Assembly (NCBI GenBank): GCA_035610365.1 | Contig: CM069432.1 | Span: 105,543,529-105,607,528 of the forward strand | DNA: 64,000 bases | Direction of reading: 5' to 3' | Source: Aquatica leii | Lineage: Eukaryota > Arthropoda > Insecta > Coleoptera > Lampyridae | Shown here: positions 46,648 to 58,874 of the stretch, one piece after another | Position numbering within the stretch: the first letter of the stretch is position 1 | How the letters are laid out: every line of letters begins with the position of its first letter | Program-made: the position numbers and the translations under genes | Notes under the pieces: generated by a model | Told to the model about the DNA's origin: nothing | Database searches by the model: none | What the model saw: the letters and a program-made list of their open reading frames with translations, nothing else

Positions 46648-49485
46648 ACTGTTAATGTATTTTTATACCGTTTTGATGATGTTTTACTGTTGTTTGTATC
46701 TATGTAATTTAAAACAAATTTTTATTAAAATTAACTTAGAAATATATAGTGTGTATATCGTTTCGATTCAACAAAGTTCTATTTTAAGTAGGTTGTACGA
46801 TTAAATTTCTTGTACATAAATAGTAATAACTCTAATTCATAATTCAATTTATCAAAAATTTAATATTAGAATTAATAGTATATTTTTACAAAAATGACTA
46901 AATATTGTTATGATAAATTTTAAGATATTAAAAAAAAGTTTGTTTTTTGATATTATATTAACCCATAATTAATATTAAACAGCGTTTACTTCCTTGAGAT
47001 TCTCTACGTTGCAACTTTTTATTATAAAAGATTAAATGTTGATTATAATGTAGTAAAATCACTTGAATGTAAAAAATTTAAAAAATACATACAAATTATA
47101 AACATACATTTCAGTTGAATCCTGCGTCAAATGGAATTTTATTGAATCAGACGATACTAAAGCTAAACGTTGTGTTTGTGCTATAATTCGACGCACATAA
47201 CAATCATATCCATTTGTCAGATGCATAATATAAATAATTGATGCTGTGATCTTGTTTTACGTGTAAAAATGCTTACATATGCGTATTTATAAACAAAAGA
47301 TTTTTTTTAACAAATATTAACAAAGAAAATATACTTTTCTAAATGTATTAAATAAAAAATAAATACTGTCAAATTATTAAAAAAAATAATACAATTTATA
47401 GAATCATTATTATAAGTTTAAATTGTATAATTGCTTAGTACTGTTAATAAAACTTTTGTATTGATTATTTTATAATGTAAAATTGTAAATACGTATTTAT
47501 TATATATTTTTTACATAAAACAAGTTCTAGCTATTACCGTACTTATTAAAAAATTTGTTATCTATGTCTTTTGTATTTAAATAAAGAAATGTAAGTAATT
47601 TTTTTTTTAATTTACATTTATTTACACAATAAAATCAATTTGAACATGAAAAAAGGTAAGTGGTACTTTTTAATAAAAAATAATATATGCATAATTATTA
47701 ATACAAAAACCATTTTTAAAAATCATTTACAAAACTAAAAATAATATAAGTTTACAGCAGTTTGTATTAAATAATGTAGTGCAGTTTTAAAACGTTGATA
47801 AAAATTTAGACTTTTTTTAACTTAACTTGAAATTGTCGAATTTTTTTTATGTTTACATGAACTTTATTTTTAGCCTTGTATTATTTTATTAGCTCGTTGT
47901 GATTGAACATAAATGAGTAAGCAAAAAAACAGAAATAGTAATTGAATTATTATAAGCTATATATTGTAATAAAAAGTTTATTATTATTTAGCTAAAAAAT
48001 ACTGTTTTTATGAGCTTATTTTAATTTTTTCTAAAATTATAGGTTCTGTACAAATTGCAGATGGATATAATTCGTCTTAACATAGTTATTTTTATAATGT
48101 ATTAGTGAAAAATGCTTTGTCTACATTCCTGCCAAAAATCATAAATGAATGTATTTAACAACTGTTAAATAAAAATTGTCAATAACTTTGTCTTTTATAG
48201 TAAAAATTCTATCTATTTTTATAATTTTTTTACAAATATTTTACATTACAAATACAATTCAATTGATACTAACAATAAAAAATTTACAGACTTTTTTTAT
48301 TATTATTTTGTTAATATGTTTGCTTTAGCTTGACACAGTTTTAAAGAATTTATCAGTAGCAATAATTTTAGTGCACTTTGTTTTTTAATACGTTTTTATC
48401 AAATTCTATTTAGTTTTTATATTTGTTTTAATTTTTAATTTACAAGTTAGACAAATTTGATTAAAAACATAATTTGAAAATATTTTCAAATGTAAAACAT
48501 ATTTTAAATTAACTAAAATGAACAAGAACACTATAAAACTTAAAATATTAAGACATTACATGTTTAATAGTATAATTACGTAGAGATGAACAAAAATTAA
48601 TAAAAATCACCATATTTTAGGAATTTAGGCAGTCGTGAAAACGTTATGTGCTATGTACTTAATATGCAACATATGTGCACATATGTTTAAAGATGTTAAC
48701 TTTACATTTCAATTATAACACAAAATATATATTCATGTATAAAAATCTGATTTGTATTATAATATTTTAGAATTATTGGAATATCATCACAAACAAATAA
48801 TTCACAAGAACTTTACCAAAATAATATTGTTTAAAATATTTACTCATAATATTTACTTTTGCTTATGTGAAAATATATAATCAAAAATTTTATTATTATT
48901 TTATTTTTATTCCTTACAGTAATTAGTAGCGACGCATTTATTACTCAGACTATATTAGAAGCACAGTGTTTTGTTTTGTTTATTGGTTTAAAATTTACAG
49001 AAATACAATATTACTTAAAATTTTAATGTATTTAAATTTTATTAAAACGCAACCCTTTATTTTTAACTTCTAGTGTTAATAATTGTAATTGTTTTTGTAT
49101 AAAATATTAGTTTAATAAAAATAATACAAATTTGAATTAAATTAAATACTTAATACATTTACCACAAAATTAATACAAACTTTATATAAAAAAGTTACTA
49201 CTCAAACCTAGTAAAAAAATTACATTGTAACATAAAGGATAAAAAAGCAGAAACAATATTTCACATAGCAAACTAGAATAACTGCATATGTATATAAAAA
49301 TAGTTATTTACTTAACAAGTTCTTGTGCAAATTGGGATTTTTTTCCCCAAGAAGACAATTTTAAAGCCAAGTTTTAGATTGTGCTGTAACATAAGTATCT
49401 AAACGAACTATATTTTATATTGCTAAAATAATTAACGTTTATAAAAAAATATATAGAGAAAATACAGTTTATTTTAGTTATTTAA
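46648..49485. other. AT-rich sequence downstream of the receptor
   Basis: Several AATAAA hexamers occur, for example at 47580-47585, any of which could end the receptor transcript. A short BED-finger-like frame lies at about 47117-47200 (see findings). No other gene recognised. Confidence 0.5.
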
Positions 49486-49712
49486 TAATCCAGAATGTTG
49501 TCAAACTGCCAACATAGATTTCATATTTTTTTTCGTGTATTAAAATTTGTAATTATGGTAATCCGGTACGTTTATTTTTTCTTACAGTTTGATCTCAAAT
49601 CTAATTGTATTACAAAAAATTGACAATGCGTTGAATTAAGTTATTTGTAAATTTTAATACAGAAAAAAACACTTTAAAATATGTATTGACAGTTTGACGT
49701 CATTCTGGATTA
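49486..49712. repeat. MITE-like inverted-repeat element, 227 bp
   Basis: TAATCCAGAATGTTGTCAAA (49486 onward, 26-bp arm) is matched at 49687-49712 by its complement with three mismatches. A second internal inverted pair (TATTAAAATTTGTAAT and TATTTGTAAATTTTAATA) lies inside. No coding content. Confidence 0.6.
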
Positions 49713-50223
49713 GTCAATTACAAAATTACAAAATACAAACCACAAAGTTAGCTAAATACGGTTTTTTATAGTAAAAATGACTACAAATTACAGAATTAAC
49801 AATTTAAAGTAGTCAATGCTACAGTAAACAGAATAAATTACAAACGACGTTATACTTGCAACTTGAAATAATGCGCAATCCTTAGCAGGTTATCCGATTG
49901 CGGTAATCAGCAACTACTTATTCTATATTTTGAGCAGTATCTCGCAGTGGTCGATTTCTAGCAATTAATTGTTTAGTTGTTAATTGATTTAAGCTGGGAA
50001 AGAATGGAACAAAATTTTTGCTTTTTGTATAGGCGACATATTTACGTGCTCTTGAAATAATTTATTAAACGTAACAATAATTTTGTCTTCCACATAAAAC
50101 TTATTACCAACTTACAGGTAATAAGAATCAATGATATTTTTTTTAGAACGAATGCAAAAACTGTATGCTATCGCAAATGTAAAACGAAATCAGCATATTT
50201 GCAATATCTAACTTGCAAATCTG
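49713..50223. other. AT-rich sequence without recognised genes
   Basis: Nothing recognised. Confidence 0.45.
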
Positions 50224-51210
50224 GGTAACCTTTCATCCAAAATTGTAATTTTGTCCCCTATCGTTCCTTATAATATCGATTATTTTCAAACTTCGATAAT
50301 AAGTTTATTTAGTTTTGTGTAAAGTACTACGCATACTGCATTATAATTTTCAGTTTTTATTATGAAAGATGACTAAAATCCACAATTTTTGACAAATCGT
50401 TACCAAATCTGGAGAGGATGGTTTCCGATAGATTATAAACTCATTAACATCAACGGCGTTTTGCTATCTCGATGAAACTGCCTTTTTCACCGTCTTCACG
50501 TTTTCGACATCTCACGATGTTGTTGTTGTTTCAAGTTCGACAACCCTAAAACGGCTTGTCAGATGAAAATTTTGTTTGCGCGATCTAATTATACGCACTT
50601 TTAGTTACATAAATGAAAAATTTGAAAGAAATCCGTATATAATTGTGATTACGTTGACGTTTTATCCGTAGTACGTTCTTATAACACGAAAAAAACGAAT
50701 TTTTGATATTTGTGATTCCGTATTTTGGTAACCTTTCATCCAAAATTGTAATTTGACACATCATTAGAAACCTTGTTTTGTCCCCTATCGTTCCTTATAA
50801 TATCGATTATTTTCAAACTTTGATAATAAGTTTATTTAACTTTGTGTAATGTACTACTCATAAAATTTTATTTACACCTAATTGTACCCTATTTTAGTTA
50901 CAGTGTAAAAAAAATTGAAGGATGTCCTTATATAATTGTGATTAGTTGACCAACTCGAGTACGTTGTTATCAGAACACGCGAAAAACGAATCTTTGACTT
51001 TGTCGTTGTGTGTTTTGGTAACCGTCTATCCAAAAAAGTAATTTGACACATCATTAGACATCTTGTTTTGTCGTCTATCGTTTCTGATAATAAGGTTCAT
51101 TTTCAATCTTAGATAATAAAACTTTACCAAATTTGGAGAAAATGTTTCCCGATACGTTATAAATTCATTAGCATTAGTGACGTTTTGCTATCTCGATCAA
51201 ATCAACTCAT
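50224..51210 (+). repeat. Degenerate tandem repeat, three units
   Basis: Units start with GGTAACC at 50224, 50727 and 51017. They share a CCTATCGTTCCTTATAATAT-type block, an AATTTGACACATCATTAGA block (units 2 and 3), a TATATAATTGTGATTA block with the ACACG-AAAAACGAAT block (units 1 and 2) and a GTTTTGCTATCTCGAT block (units 1 and 3). Unit lengths are about 503, 290 and 194 bases, so internal deletions distinguish them. Noncoding, satellite-like, function unknown. Confidence 0.7.
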
Positions 51211-54200
51211 CGACCAAAATATTGTTTAACACTTTTAATTGTACATTCCTTTATGAATTTGAAAATGTGGAAAAAAATTTAACCGAAAACTATGGATCCA
51301 TGCAATTGAAATTAAGACTTATTTAAACATATGTTCATTACAGATTAAAAATTTACAATCAGTAAAAACGACAAGATAATTATTATCGTTCACAAGCCCG
51401 CTCTACCGCAAGTCAGCATAAACGAGTGCCAACATTCGTTTACATAAATATGTCGTCACTTTCTTATCATAGTGTAAGACTGTTTATATTGCAGTATGAT
51501 ATAATTTGCAATTGACTTCCCGCCAAATAACAGCCAAGATTTACTTATGTCTTTAGTTACGAAATAAATATTTTATTTTTAGTTGTTTACATTTTTTTGC
51601 CCCATGGTTAGATAGTTGTTCAAACAAATATTGTCACATTATCTCGATTCCAATGGTACAGCATTTATAATGGTCGACTGTCTTGCGGAATTAAGTTGAT
51701 TTTGTTTATACTTGTACATTTTATAAATGGAAATTAACAATAAGAATTTTCTATTTTGAACTTAGATAAAATATTTTCTTGTTCACATGTTTTTACTCAA
51801 CGCCGAAACTAACAATAAACGTTCTATGATTTTAAGTGAGTGAGCTAGGCGTCGGTAATAAGATAAATTTTATTAAATGAAATTAGTATATGCTTACATT
51901 TATCTTTTGATAGATATTTAACATTTATATGAAGTATATGTATTACTTTATTAGGCATTTATAACGAGCATGATAACATTATTTGAAATAAGTGAACGTT
52001 AGGCAACACATTACTTTAGCAGTTTGGATATTTAATTAAAAAAAAACATTTTACTATATAACAATATAACATGTGTTGGTATTTCCTACTGTACCTAATT
52101 AAATACATTCAAATGCAGTAGTTAACAACAATTAAAGGTTGTTGTTTAATATTTTCTTAGTTACACATTTTGTAGGACCTGTGACAATGTTTTTATACGT
52201 ATAAAAGTTAAAAACTGCAAACCGTACGTATCGGTAATCACTAGAAAAAATAATTTAGTGTTAGGATTTTTTTAGCAACTGCACTAGTACATGCTCAACA
52301 TAACAACAGAATTTGTTAAATTAAGATGCTTTTTTTATCAAAGAAACCAATGAAATCTAATTACTCAAAATGCAGCAGAAAAAACTGCAGATAAAATTTA
52401 ACAAAACAAATATTCCTATTTTAGGAATTAGCAAATTTTTAACTACAGTTATCAAATTTTATTTATAGTTATTAACCATAACTGTTCCAGTAAACTTTAA
52501 ACCGCTTTAAACTAGCTAATGTTAACGTTAACGTAAGTTTATCAGTTGATATGCTATAGTTCATTCATTTAACTTATCCAGATGACGTCATATGCATTAA
52601 ATCACGAAATGACCGTCGTCTGTAGTTTAAAGCAAAAATATGAGCACTGATACTAACCTTTCTTTATTTGTTTATTTGTTGATTGAGATTACGTAAGCGC
52701 CGGTTTGTTTATTTTTTATTCGCTTTTTATTGCTTCTTGAGCTAATATTTTAAAACATCGGTTTTTTGCGAAACCACATTTCTGGTGTTCATTTAATGTA
52801 AAGATTAAATCGGTTTTACAAAAAGTTTGTAACACATCAACATGCTTCGTAGGTCAATTACCGTAGCTAAATTGATCCATAACTTAGGCCATTTACAGCA
52901 TTGCATGTAAGGGTTAGCGATGTTTTAATGATTGACACCAAAAAAACACGGAGAATAAACCTCAACAATAAAGTCTAAAAACAAAAGACATAGATTACCT
53001 ACAAAAAGTGAAATCCGTGCTACAATTTACAACATATATATTAATTATAAACGTGTTACATTACATACGCACTTAAATAAAATTAAAGAAAAAAGTATTC
53101 TTGAGTGTGAAAGGATAAGCCTCTATCACGTTTTGTTGGACATTGAAAACAATAGAAAAGCCCTGTGCGAGAAAACTTCAATAGCATCGATGAGGTAAAA
53201 TTTTTGGAGAAGTTACATCACTTATATGAAACAAGATATCTGTAAACAGTTTGTTTACTTTGACAAAACATGGATAATCACAACTTTATGAATTCTGAAA
53301 ACTTTGTTAAATGGTATCTGTAATCGTTATGAATAATACTCCTTACTATTCACAAATTGTCAATCGCTAATTAATTAACGTAAAATCAATAAAATCAATA
53401 AATAGCAATAATCTTTATTCTGCTTAGAATCATAGTTTTTAAAGCGCAAAATTAAAAAGGCAGAAATTTGACTTAAATGGAAATACTAAATAAATACCTT
53501 AATTTTTTACTTTTGTTTGTTTGTTTGTTTGATTATTGATGTTGATCTAATAAAAAGCTTCATATCGATCGTGAGATTGCCAAATGTTATCGACAAGAAA
53601 AACAGTAGGTTTTATTCATTGCAAAAGTTCGTCGAAAGATTTTCGTTAAGCCATCAAAGCAAAAATTAAATTTTTGTTGCACCAACTTAACACACACAAT
53701 TCATGATACGTTAGAAAGCTTGGAAACAAGTAAAATATTAGAAGTCGTAAATCTACGAACTATGCCTTTTATTTTTACTTTCCACGAAAAGCACCAAATT
53801 CTTTTAAGAGCCGATTTTACATTTCATTTCAATATTTACCGCTACTGGTACGTTTGAAAAAAAGGTTTCCTAAAAAACCAAAATCATTTATACTTATAAA
53901 TTAGTCCACCACTACTTTCATTAAAAACTGTGACGCTGTGACGTAAATCTTCGTGAAAAAAACAGTACAACAAAGACGTAGAAAAAAAAATGAAAAAAAA
54001 ATATAATTAATACGCAAAAGCACAGTTCGTTGACTGATTTTCTCACGGCAGGAAATGCAACGTTAACAAAACAAAAATATCCAAAAACAGAATATTCAAT
54101 TACAGTCATTGAGATTTATTTTGAAATTTAATATTAAAAAGGTCTATCAGGAGTATTAAATTATAAGATGGAGTCAAAACGTAATATAATAAAACTACTT

Positions 54201-54630
54201 AAATGGTCTAAAAGAAAACAAAGGGAACAAAACAAATTTAAATACTTGGTCATTCACAAAAGAAATAAAACGACGCGACGGTTATTTTAAGTGAAGCTGA
54301 AACGATAAAGAAAACCATTAATGCTTTTTCTAAAAGCTAGCAATTTTGAATTGACAAAATAGTTGTCAAATCAACAACATATTTACTGCAATAAAAATAA
54401 CAAAAAAATAGTTCTGTCAACAATTGATAAATTATTTGACAAATTAGTATAAGTCGGGGTAATTTTATTGCGAAAATTATGGTTATTGAATCTCAAATGG
54501 TATAAACCCATACCAATTAACATTAATTCTTAATTTTTGGAATTAATACAAGTTTTTACATTAAGAAATTTAAAAATCAATCCACAAATAATTTTCAATT
54601 ATACCTCAAACTCATACAAAAGGTTTCTAT
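51211..54630. other. AT-rich sequence without recognised genes
   Basis: No gene or structured element recognised up to the first LTR. A short TTTG tandem occurs near 53514-53530. Confidence 0.5.
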
Positions 54631-55642
54631 TGTAACGTGTACATTTTTTACGTTTGAATACGTCTGTTTTTAATTAACATTTTTGTATTCACTGTTATGT
54701 AAATTCTTTTGCGCAAGCATTTGGCGCATGGCACATGCGTTATGAGCCTTCTTTTTAAGTACGAAGACATCTTACGTTTCGCAATGAAGTAAAGTAGACA
54801 TTTTTTTTGCGTGCTGCAAAAAGTGGAATTACCACTTATTTAATTTGTGTTTGTGAATTTTTGCCCCAATGGTGAAAATTATTTAAGCTGGCGTTCGTTG
54901 TAGCCCGCATTTGTTCGTAGCACCGCATTTGTTAGTAGCATTTGCATTTTGTTGTATTTACGAAAAATAGAATAAAAACCCGTAAATTAGAAGGGGTAAG
55001 TCATTTTTGTTTTGATTCGAATTGTATAATTTATCGCAATTTACGTTCTAGTTTTTTTCTTTGTTCCGGATTTTTGGTTTCGTTTTTATACGATGTTTTT
55101 GAGTATGAAAGTCTTATGAATACGATTTCGATCTTTATACGTCTGCGATTATGGAAATTACGATCTACGATTATCAATTTTATTGATTTCAAAAGCAAGA
55201 TATCAATCAAATCTTCGTGAAAGATACGATTTACGGAAATTGCATCACATTGCATCATTCAATGAGTCATGACCACACCTTAAATAAGAAGCTGCGCAAT
55301 TCGTACGTTATAAAACCTTCAATGACACGTATGTAGATAATCTGTAATTATTAGTTTTAAGTTTTGTTTTGGTTTCAATATTTAACCATTTTAATATAAA
55401 AAAAAAATATTGTGGCGTCCAACTTATAAAATCTTTTGTATTTATCAAAATCAAAATTATTAATCTTAAGTAACGTAAGAATTCCCACGACTCTAATTAA
55501 ATAATTATGAAAATTCTCATTGTTCTTATGTAATTTGTTTTTTTTTATAATGTGTTTGTAATAAATATTTTGTGAGCTGGCTGGTGCATTAATTCATTTA
55601 TTTTGTTATGCGTTTATGTTAAGTAAGTTTATTGTCGTTACA
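54631..55642 (+). repeat. Ty3/Gypsy LTR, copy 1 (1012 bp)
   Basis: It begins TGTAACGTGTACATTTTTTA and ends GTCGTTACA, giving the usual TG...CA ends inside a 6-bp inverted TGTAAC/GTTACA. The same sequence recurs at 61136-62145, with about seven substitutions and two homopolymer-length differences, so the two LTRs are about 99% identical. A TATTTAAG box near 54879 could serve as the promoter. The base before it is T of CTAT; the matching target duplication would lie outside the window. Confidence 0.92.
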
Positions 55643-55644
55643 AA

Positions 55645-55665
55645 TGGCACCCATCGTGTGAGGCT
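55645..55665 (+). promoter_or_regulatory. Primer-binding site
   Basis: TGGCACCCATCGTGTGAGG starts two bases after the LTR and begins with the TGG that pairs with a tRNA CCA end. It resembles, with several mismatches, the complement of the tRNA-Lys 3' end. The same sequence is at 62148 after the second LTR. Confidence 0.6.
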
Positions 55666-55979
55666 AGAGAAAATTCTAACGTTACTGAAATTTTGATTTC
55701 ATTTGTTTGTATTTTTGTGTTTTATGTATTATGATTTGTTTATATTTTGTGTATTATAACTATGTTAATGTGTTATGTAAGGTTTATCACTTGTTCGATG
55801 AAGGTAAAATACGATTTAACTTAAGTTACGAAACGATTCGAATTAATACGTTTGATATGATTGATCTTGACTTTGTTTCTGATTTTGTTTTCTACATTGC
55901 TGTACGATTGGGTTTGTGATTTTGAATTGTTTTCTGTGTACGAGTTCAACATTTGTTTTGATATTTTGAATTTTTGAAA

Positions 55980-57350
55980 ATGGAACCAAATCATTTGAAG
56001 AGTAATGAAATTGTTTTTGAACTTTTGTGTCGTGGTTTACAACCACAGGATAATCAAATGTTACGTAGAGCTCAATTGCGTGGACAATTACGTAAGGAAC
56101 GTAATGGACCTTCTGTTTCGCTTATTCAACCTTATGATGATTACGAAAAGAATGTTTCTCAAATAGAAGAATCTTTAACTGATCTTTGGGACTTGCTGAA
56201 TTCTGAAAATGTTACTTCTTTGGTTTGTACTCGTGTTAATACTCGTCTTTTGCATTTAGAAAATAGAATTAATCTATTGAAACCTTCTGGTAAAGAACAA
56301 ATTTCGAAGAAAAATGATTTTAATACGCAGTTGTTAACTTTGCAAGGTCTTCTTATTGAACATTCCGAATCACAAATTGAAAATGATTTAAGTAAACTTA
56401 ATATGTCCGCTATGCCTTCGAATTATTCTTATGTACAACAATCTACAGTTAGGTCAGTACCAGTTTATAAATGGGGTATAAAATTTTCGGGAAATAAAGG
56501 AAAAGAGAGTGTTATGTCATTTTTAGAAAAAATTGAAGATTATTGTGAATCTCGACATGTTTCTGAACAAGAATTATTCATTTCTGCTAACGATTTATTT
56601 TCTGATAATGGTTTGTTATGGTACCGTAGTATTAAACATAAAGTTAGCAATTGGTCTGATTTAGTCAAGTGTTTGAAAAGAGATTTCCTTCCGTCTAATT
56701 ACGAGTACGATTTATTAAATGAAATTCGAAATAGAACACAAGGTCCGCATGAAGATGTTTTCTTTTACATTATGTCCGTTGAAGCTTTGTATCGTCGTTT
56801 AGAAACCCAGCCTTCTGAATCCGAAATTATTGATCAAATTTTAAGAAATTTGAACCCTTATTTTTCAGAACGCGTAAGTTTACATGATGTTGATAGTTTA
56901 GATCGTTTGAAAGAATTATGTCGTAAAGTTCAAGATGTCAAGTCACGTATTGATAAATACCATCCGCCTCCACAGAAACGTTCAATTTTGTTAGAACCAG
57001 ATTTAGCTTATGTTGGTTTACGTAATTCATCTGATATTGTGTCATCTGTGAATAATTCTGATTTGAATGTTAAGAAATGCTTTAACTGTGGTTATCAAGG
57101 TCATATGCATAGACAATGCTCAAAACCGGCATCAATATTTTGTTTTGGATGTGGTAAGAAGGATTATTATCGAACTACTTGTCCTACTTGCAACCCAAAA
57201 AACGAGTTGAGTGGTATCGTTCCAACTCAAAGTCGATCCGTTTACGTAAATACCAAATCCGGGGCGATACTAAAAAGTTCAACCAATCAAATTTTTTCTC
57301 CAAAAAGCAAACACAACCAGCTAAAAGAAAAAAAGACTTTCCGTCAGTAA
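55980..57350 (+). CDS. gag: Ty3/Gypsy Gag, copy 1 (456 aa)
   Basis: This structural polyprotein forms the virus-like particle. The ATG at 55980 follows a 337-base leader. Residues about 30-160 are helical; the retrotransposon-gag capsid domain covers roughly 165-335, with WGIKFSGNKGKESVMSFLEK, LLWYRSIKHKV and a YDLLNEIRNRTQG block. Two zinc knuckles follow. The first (C367-C380) is a canonical C-x2-C-x4-H-x4-C. The second (C388-C401) has Tyr at position 396 where His is expected. The Gag frame ends at 57350, overlapping the protease frame by about 150 bases in the -1 register, with a slippery heptamer at 57197-57203. Frame intact. Confidence 0.9.
   Translation: MEPNHLKSNEIVFELLCRGLQPQDNQMLRRAQLRGQLRKERNGPSVSLIQPYDDYEKNVSQIEESLTDLWDLLNSENVTSLVCTRVNTRLLHLENRINLLKPSGKEQISKKNDFNTQLLTLQGLLIEHSESQIENDLSKLNMSAMPSNYSYVQQSTVRSVPVYKWGIKFSGNKGKESVMSFLEKIEDYCESRHVSEQELFISANDLFSDNGLLWYRSIKHKVSNWSDLVKCLKRDFLPSNYEYDLLNEIRNRTQGPHEDVFFYIMSVEALYRRLETQPSESEIIDQILRNLNPYFSERVSLHDVDSLDRLKELCRKVQDVKSRIDKYHPPPQKRSILLEPDLAYVGLRNSSDIVSSVNNSDLNVKKCFNCGYQGHMHRQCSKPASIFCFGCGKKDYYRTTCPTCNPKNELSGIVPTQSRSVYVNTKSGAILKSSTNQIFSPKSKHNQLKEKKTFRQ
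57197..57228 (+). promoter_or_regulatory. Probable -1 programmed frameshift site between gag and pol
   Basis: AAAAAAC at 57197-57203 is phased in Gag as A AAA AAC, a classic slippery heptamer. Immediately after it GAGTTG (57204-57209) can pair with CAACTC (57223-57228), leaving a 13-base loop. The -1 frame is open through the site into the protease. Spacing to the stem is shorter than the usual 5-9 bases, so another structure may be the real stimulator. The identical site is at 63700-63731 in copy 2. Confidence 0.65.
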
Positions 57351-57766
57351 ATAAAATTCGTACGTCTACTGAAGAATGGAATGTTTGGTTAAATAAAGTT
57401 AAGTTGTTTATGTCATCTACGTCTGTTTCTCCGCTTTGTACGTCTGTTCCATTTGACAATAGGTTATACCTTACGATACATATTAATGGTAATTCTCTTA
57501 AATGTTTGATAGATAGTGGTGCATCTTCCACAATTATTGGTTCGACTGGTCTTGAATTTCTTCGAAAACATAATATTGATTTTGAAATTAAACCTCGTGT
57601 AGTAAAAGTAACTACAGCTGATGGTGTTATTCAATCGTGTAATGGTGAAATTTTGCTTCCGCTTACTTTAAATGGAGTAACCCGTTATGTGACATGTTTG
57701 TTAGCTCCTTCTGATAAAACAACCAATTATTTTAGGAATGGATTTTGGATCTATATTTCAAATTAG
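57204..57766 (+). CDS. pol: Pol: linker and aspartic protease, copy 1
   Basis: In the -1 frame after the heptamer come about 80 residues of basic linker, then the retropepsin core. The catalytic motif LIDSGASSTIIG is at about 57505-57540, and a downstream hydrophobic strand completes the fold. The enzyme cleaves Gag-Pol during particle maturation. The frame runs into an early stop at 57764 because of a one-base insertion near 57722-57726. Homologous sequence continues in the next frame, which starts with the retropepsin C-terminal segment and leads into RT. Confidence 0.8.
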
Positions 57767-58874
57767 TGTAGATTTTAAAGATAGACGATATTGGTCTGCG
57801 AATATTTCTTTGTTAAATTCTGTCACGAATCCGACTACGATAATCGATAGACATTTGCTGTCATCTCAGCAAGAAGATATCTTAAGAAATACTATGTCAA
57901 AATTTTCCGATTTAGTATCTGAAAAACTAGGCCGCACTCATGTATTAGAACACAATATTGATACAGGTGATGCTTCCCCTATTAAGCAACGTCAATATCT
58001 TTTGTCTCCGGCTATGCAGCAACATCTTCATAAAGAAGTTGACAATATGTTAGATTTAGGTGTTATTCGTCCATCCAATAGTCCATGGAGTAGTCCTGTT
58101 CTGCTTGTTAAAAAGAAAACTGGTGATCTCAGGCTATGTTATGATGCGCGAAAATTAAATAGTGTTACAAGAAAAGATGCGTTTCCGCTTCCTCGTACCG
58201 ATGCGATTTTGAACCGATTACGTAATGCACAATTTTTGAGTAGTATTGATCTTAGAAAAGCTTTCTGGCAGATTCCGTTAGAAAAGTCCTCTTGTGCTAA
58301 AACCGCTTTTTGTGTTCCCGGCAAAGGTTTATTTGAGTTCGTTGTAATTCCCTTTGGTTTGTCAAATAGTCCGCAAACAATGCAGAAATGCATGGAGCAA
58401 ATTTTAGGTCCGCTTATGTTAGATGAAAAAATTTTTGTTTATCTCGATGATATTATTATTGCTTCCGAAACATTCGATGAACATATTTCCGTTTTAAATG
58501 ATTTGTGTAATCGTCTACGAAATGCTGGTTTTACAATAAATTTTGATAAGTGTCAATTTTGCCGATCTTCTTTAAAATTTTTAGGATTTGTTATAGATAG
58601 TAAAGGTTTACGTACTGATCCAGATAAGGTTTCCGCAATTGTAAATTTTCCGACACCTCGTAATACTACTGAAGTTAAACGTGTTATTGGTTTGATTAGT
58701 TATTATAGACGTTTCATTAAAGATTTTGCTCAGTTATCCGCTCCGATCACTTCTTTGATTAAGAATAAAAAGAAAGGTGAATCTATTCAATGGTCGTCAG
58801 AGGCAGAGACAGCTTTTCAGGAAATAAAACTTCGTATTACGTCTGCTCCAATTCTTGTTTCTGCCCGATTTTAA
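57738..58874 (+). pseudogene. pol: Pol: reverse transcriptase, copy 1 (frame-broken)
   Basis: The open segment carries a full Ty3/Gypsy RT. LDLGVIRPSNSPWSSPVLLVKKK is followed by RLCYDARKLN, the first catalytic Asp in SSIDLRKAFWQI, the FVVIPFGLSNSPQT block and YLDDIII (58440-58460), with both catalytic Asp present, then the thumb and the start of the connection (PILVS). A one-base insertion near 58860-58864 sends it into a stop at 58872 while the homology continues in the next frame as RNase H. No in-frame stop occurs within the RT itself. Confidence 0.88.

Noticed and set aside
54942-55258. Overlapping frames of 92 and 75 codons on both strands inside the LTR
   Set aside because: They lie within the LTR and recur in the second LTR (61446-61762); this is noncoding repeat sequence.
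55707-56046. Short frames in the Gypsy leader on both strands
   Set aside because: They lie in the 5' leader or are antisense to gag and have no domain content.
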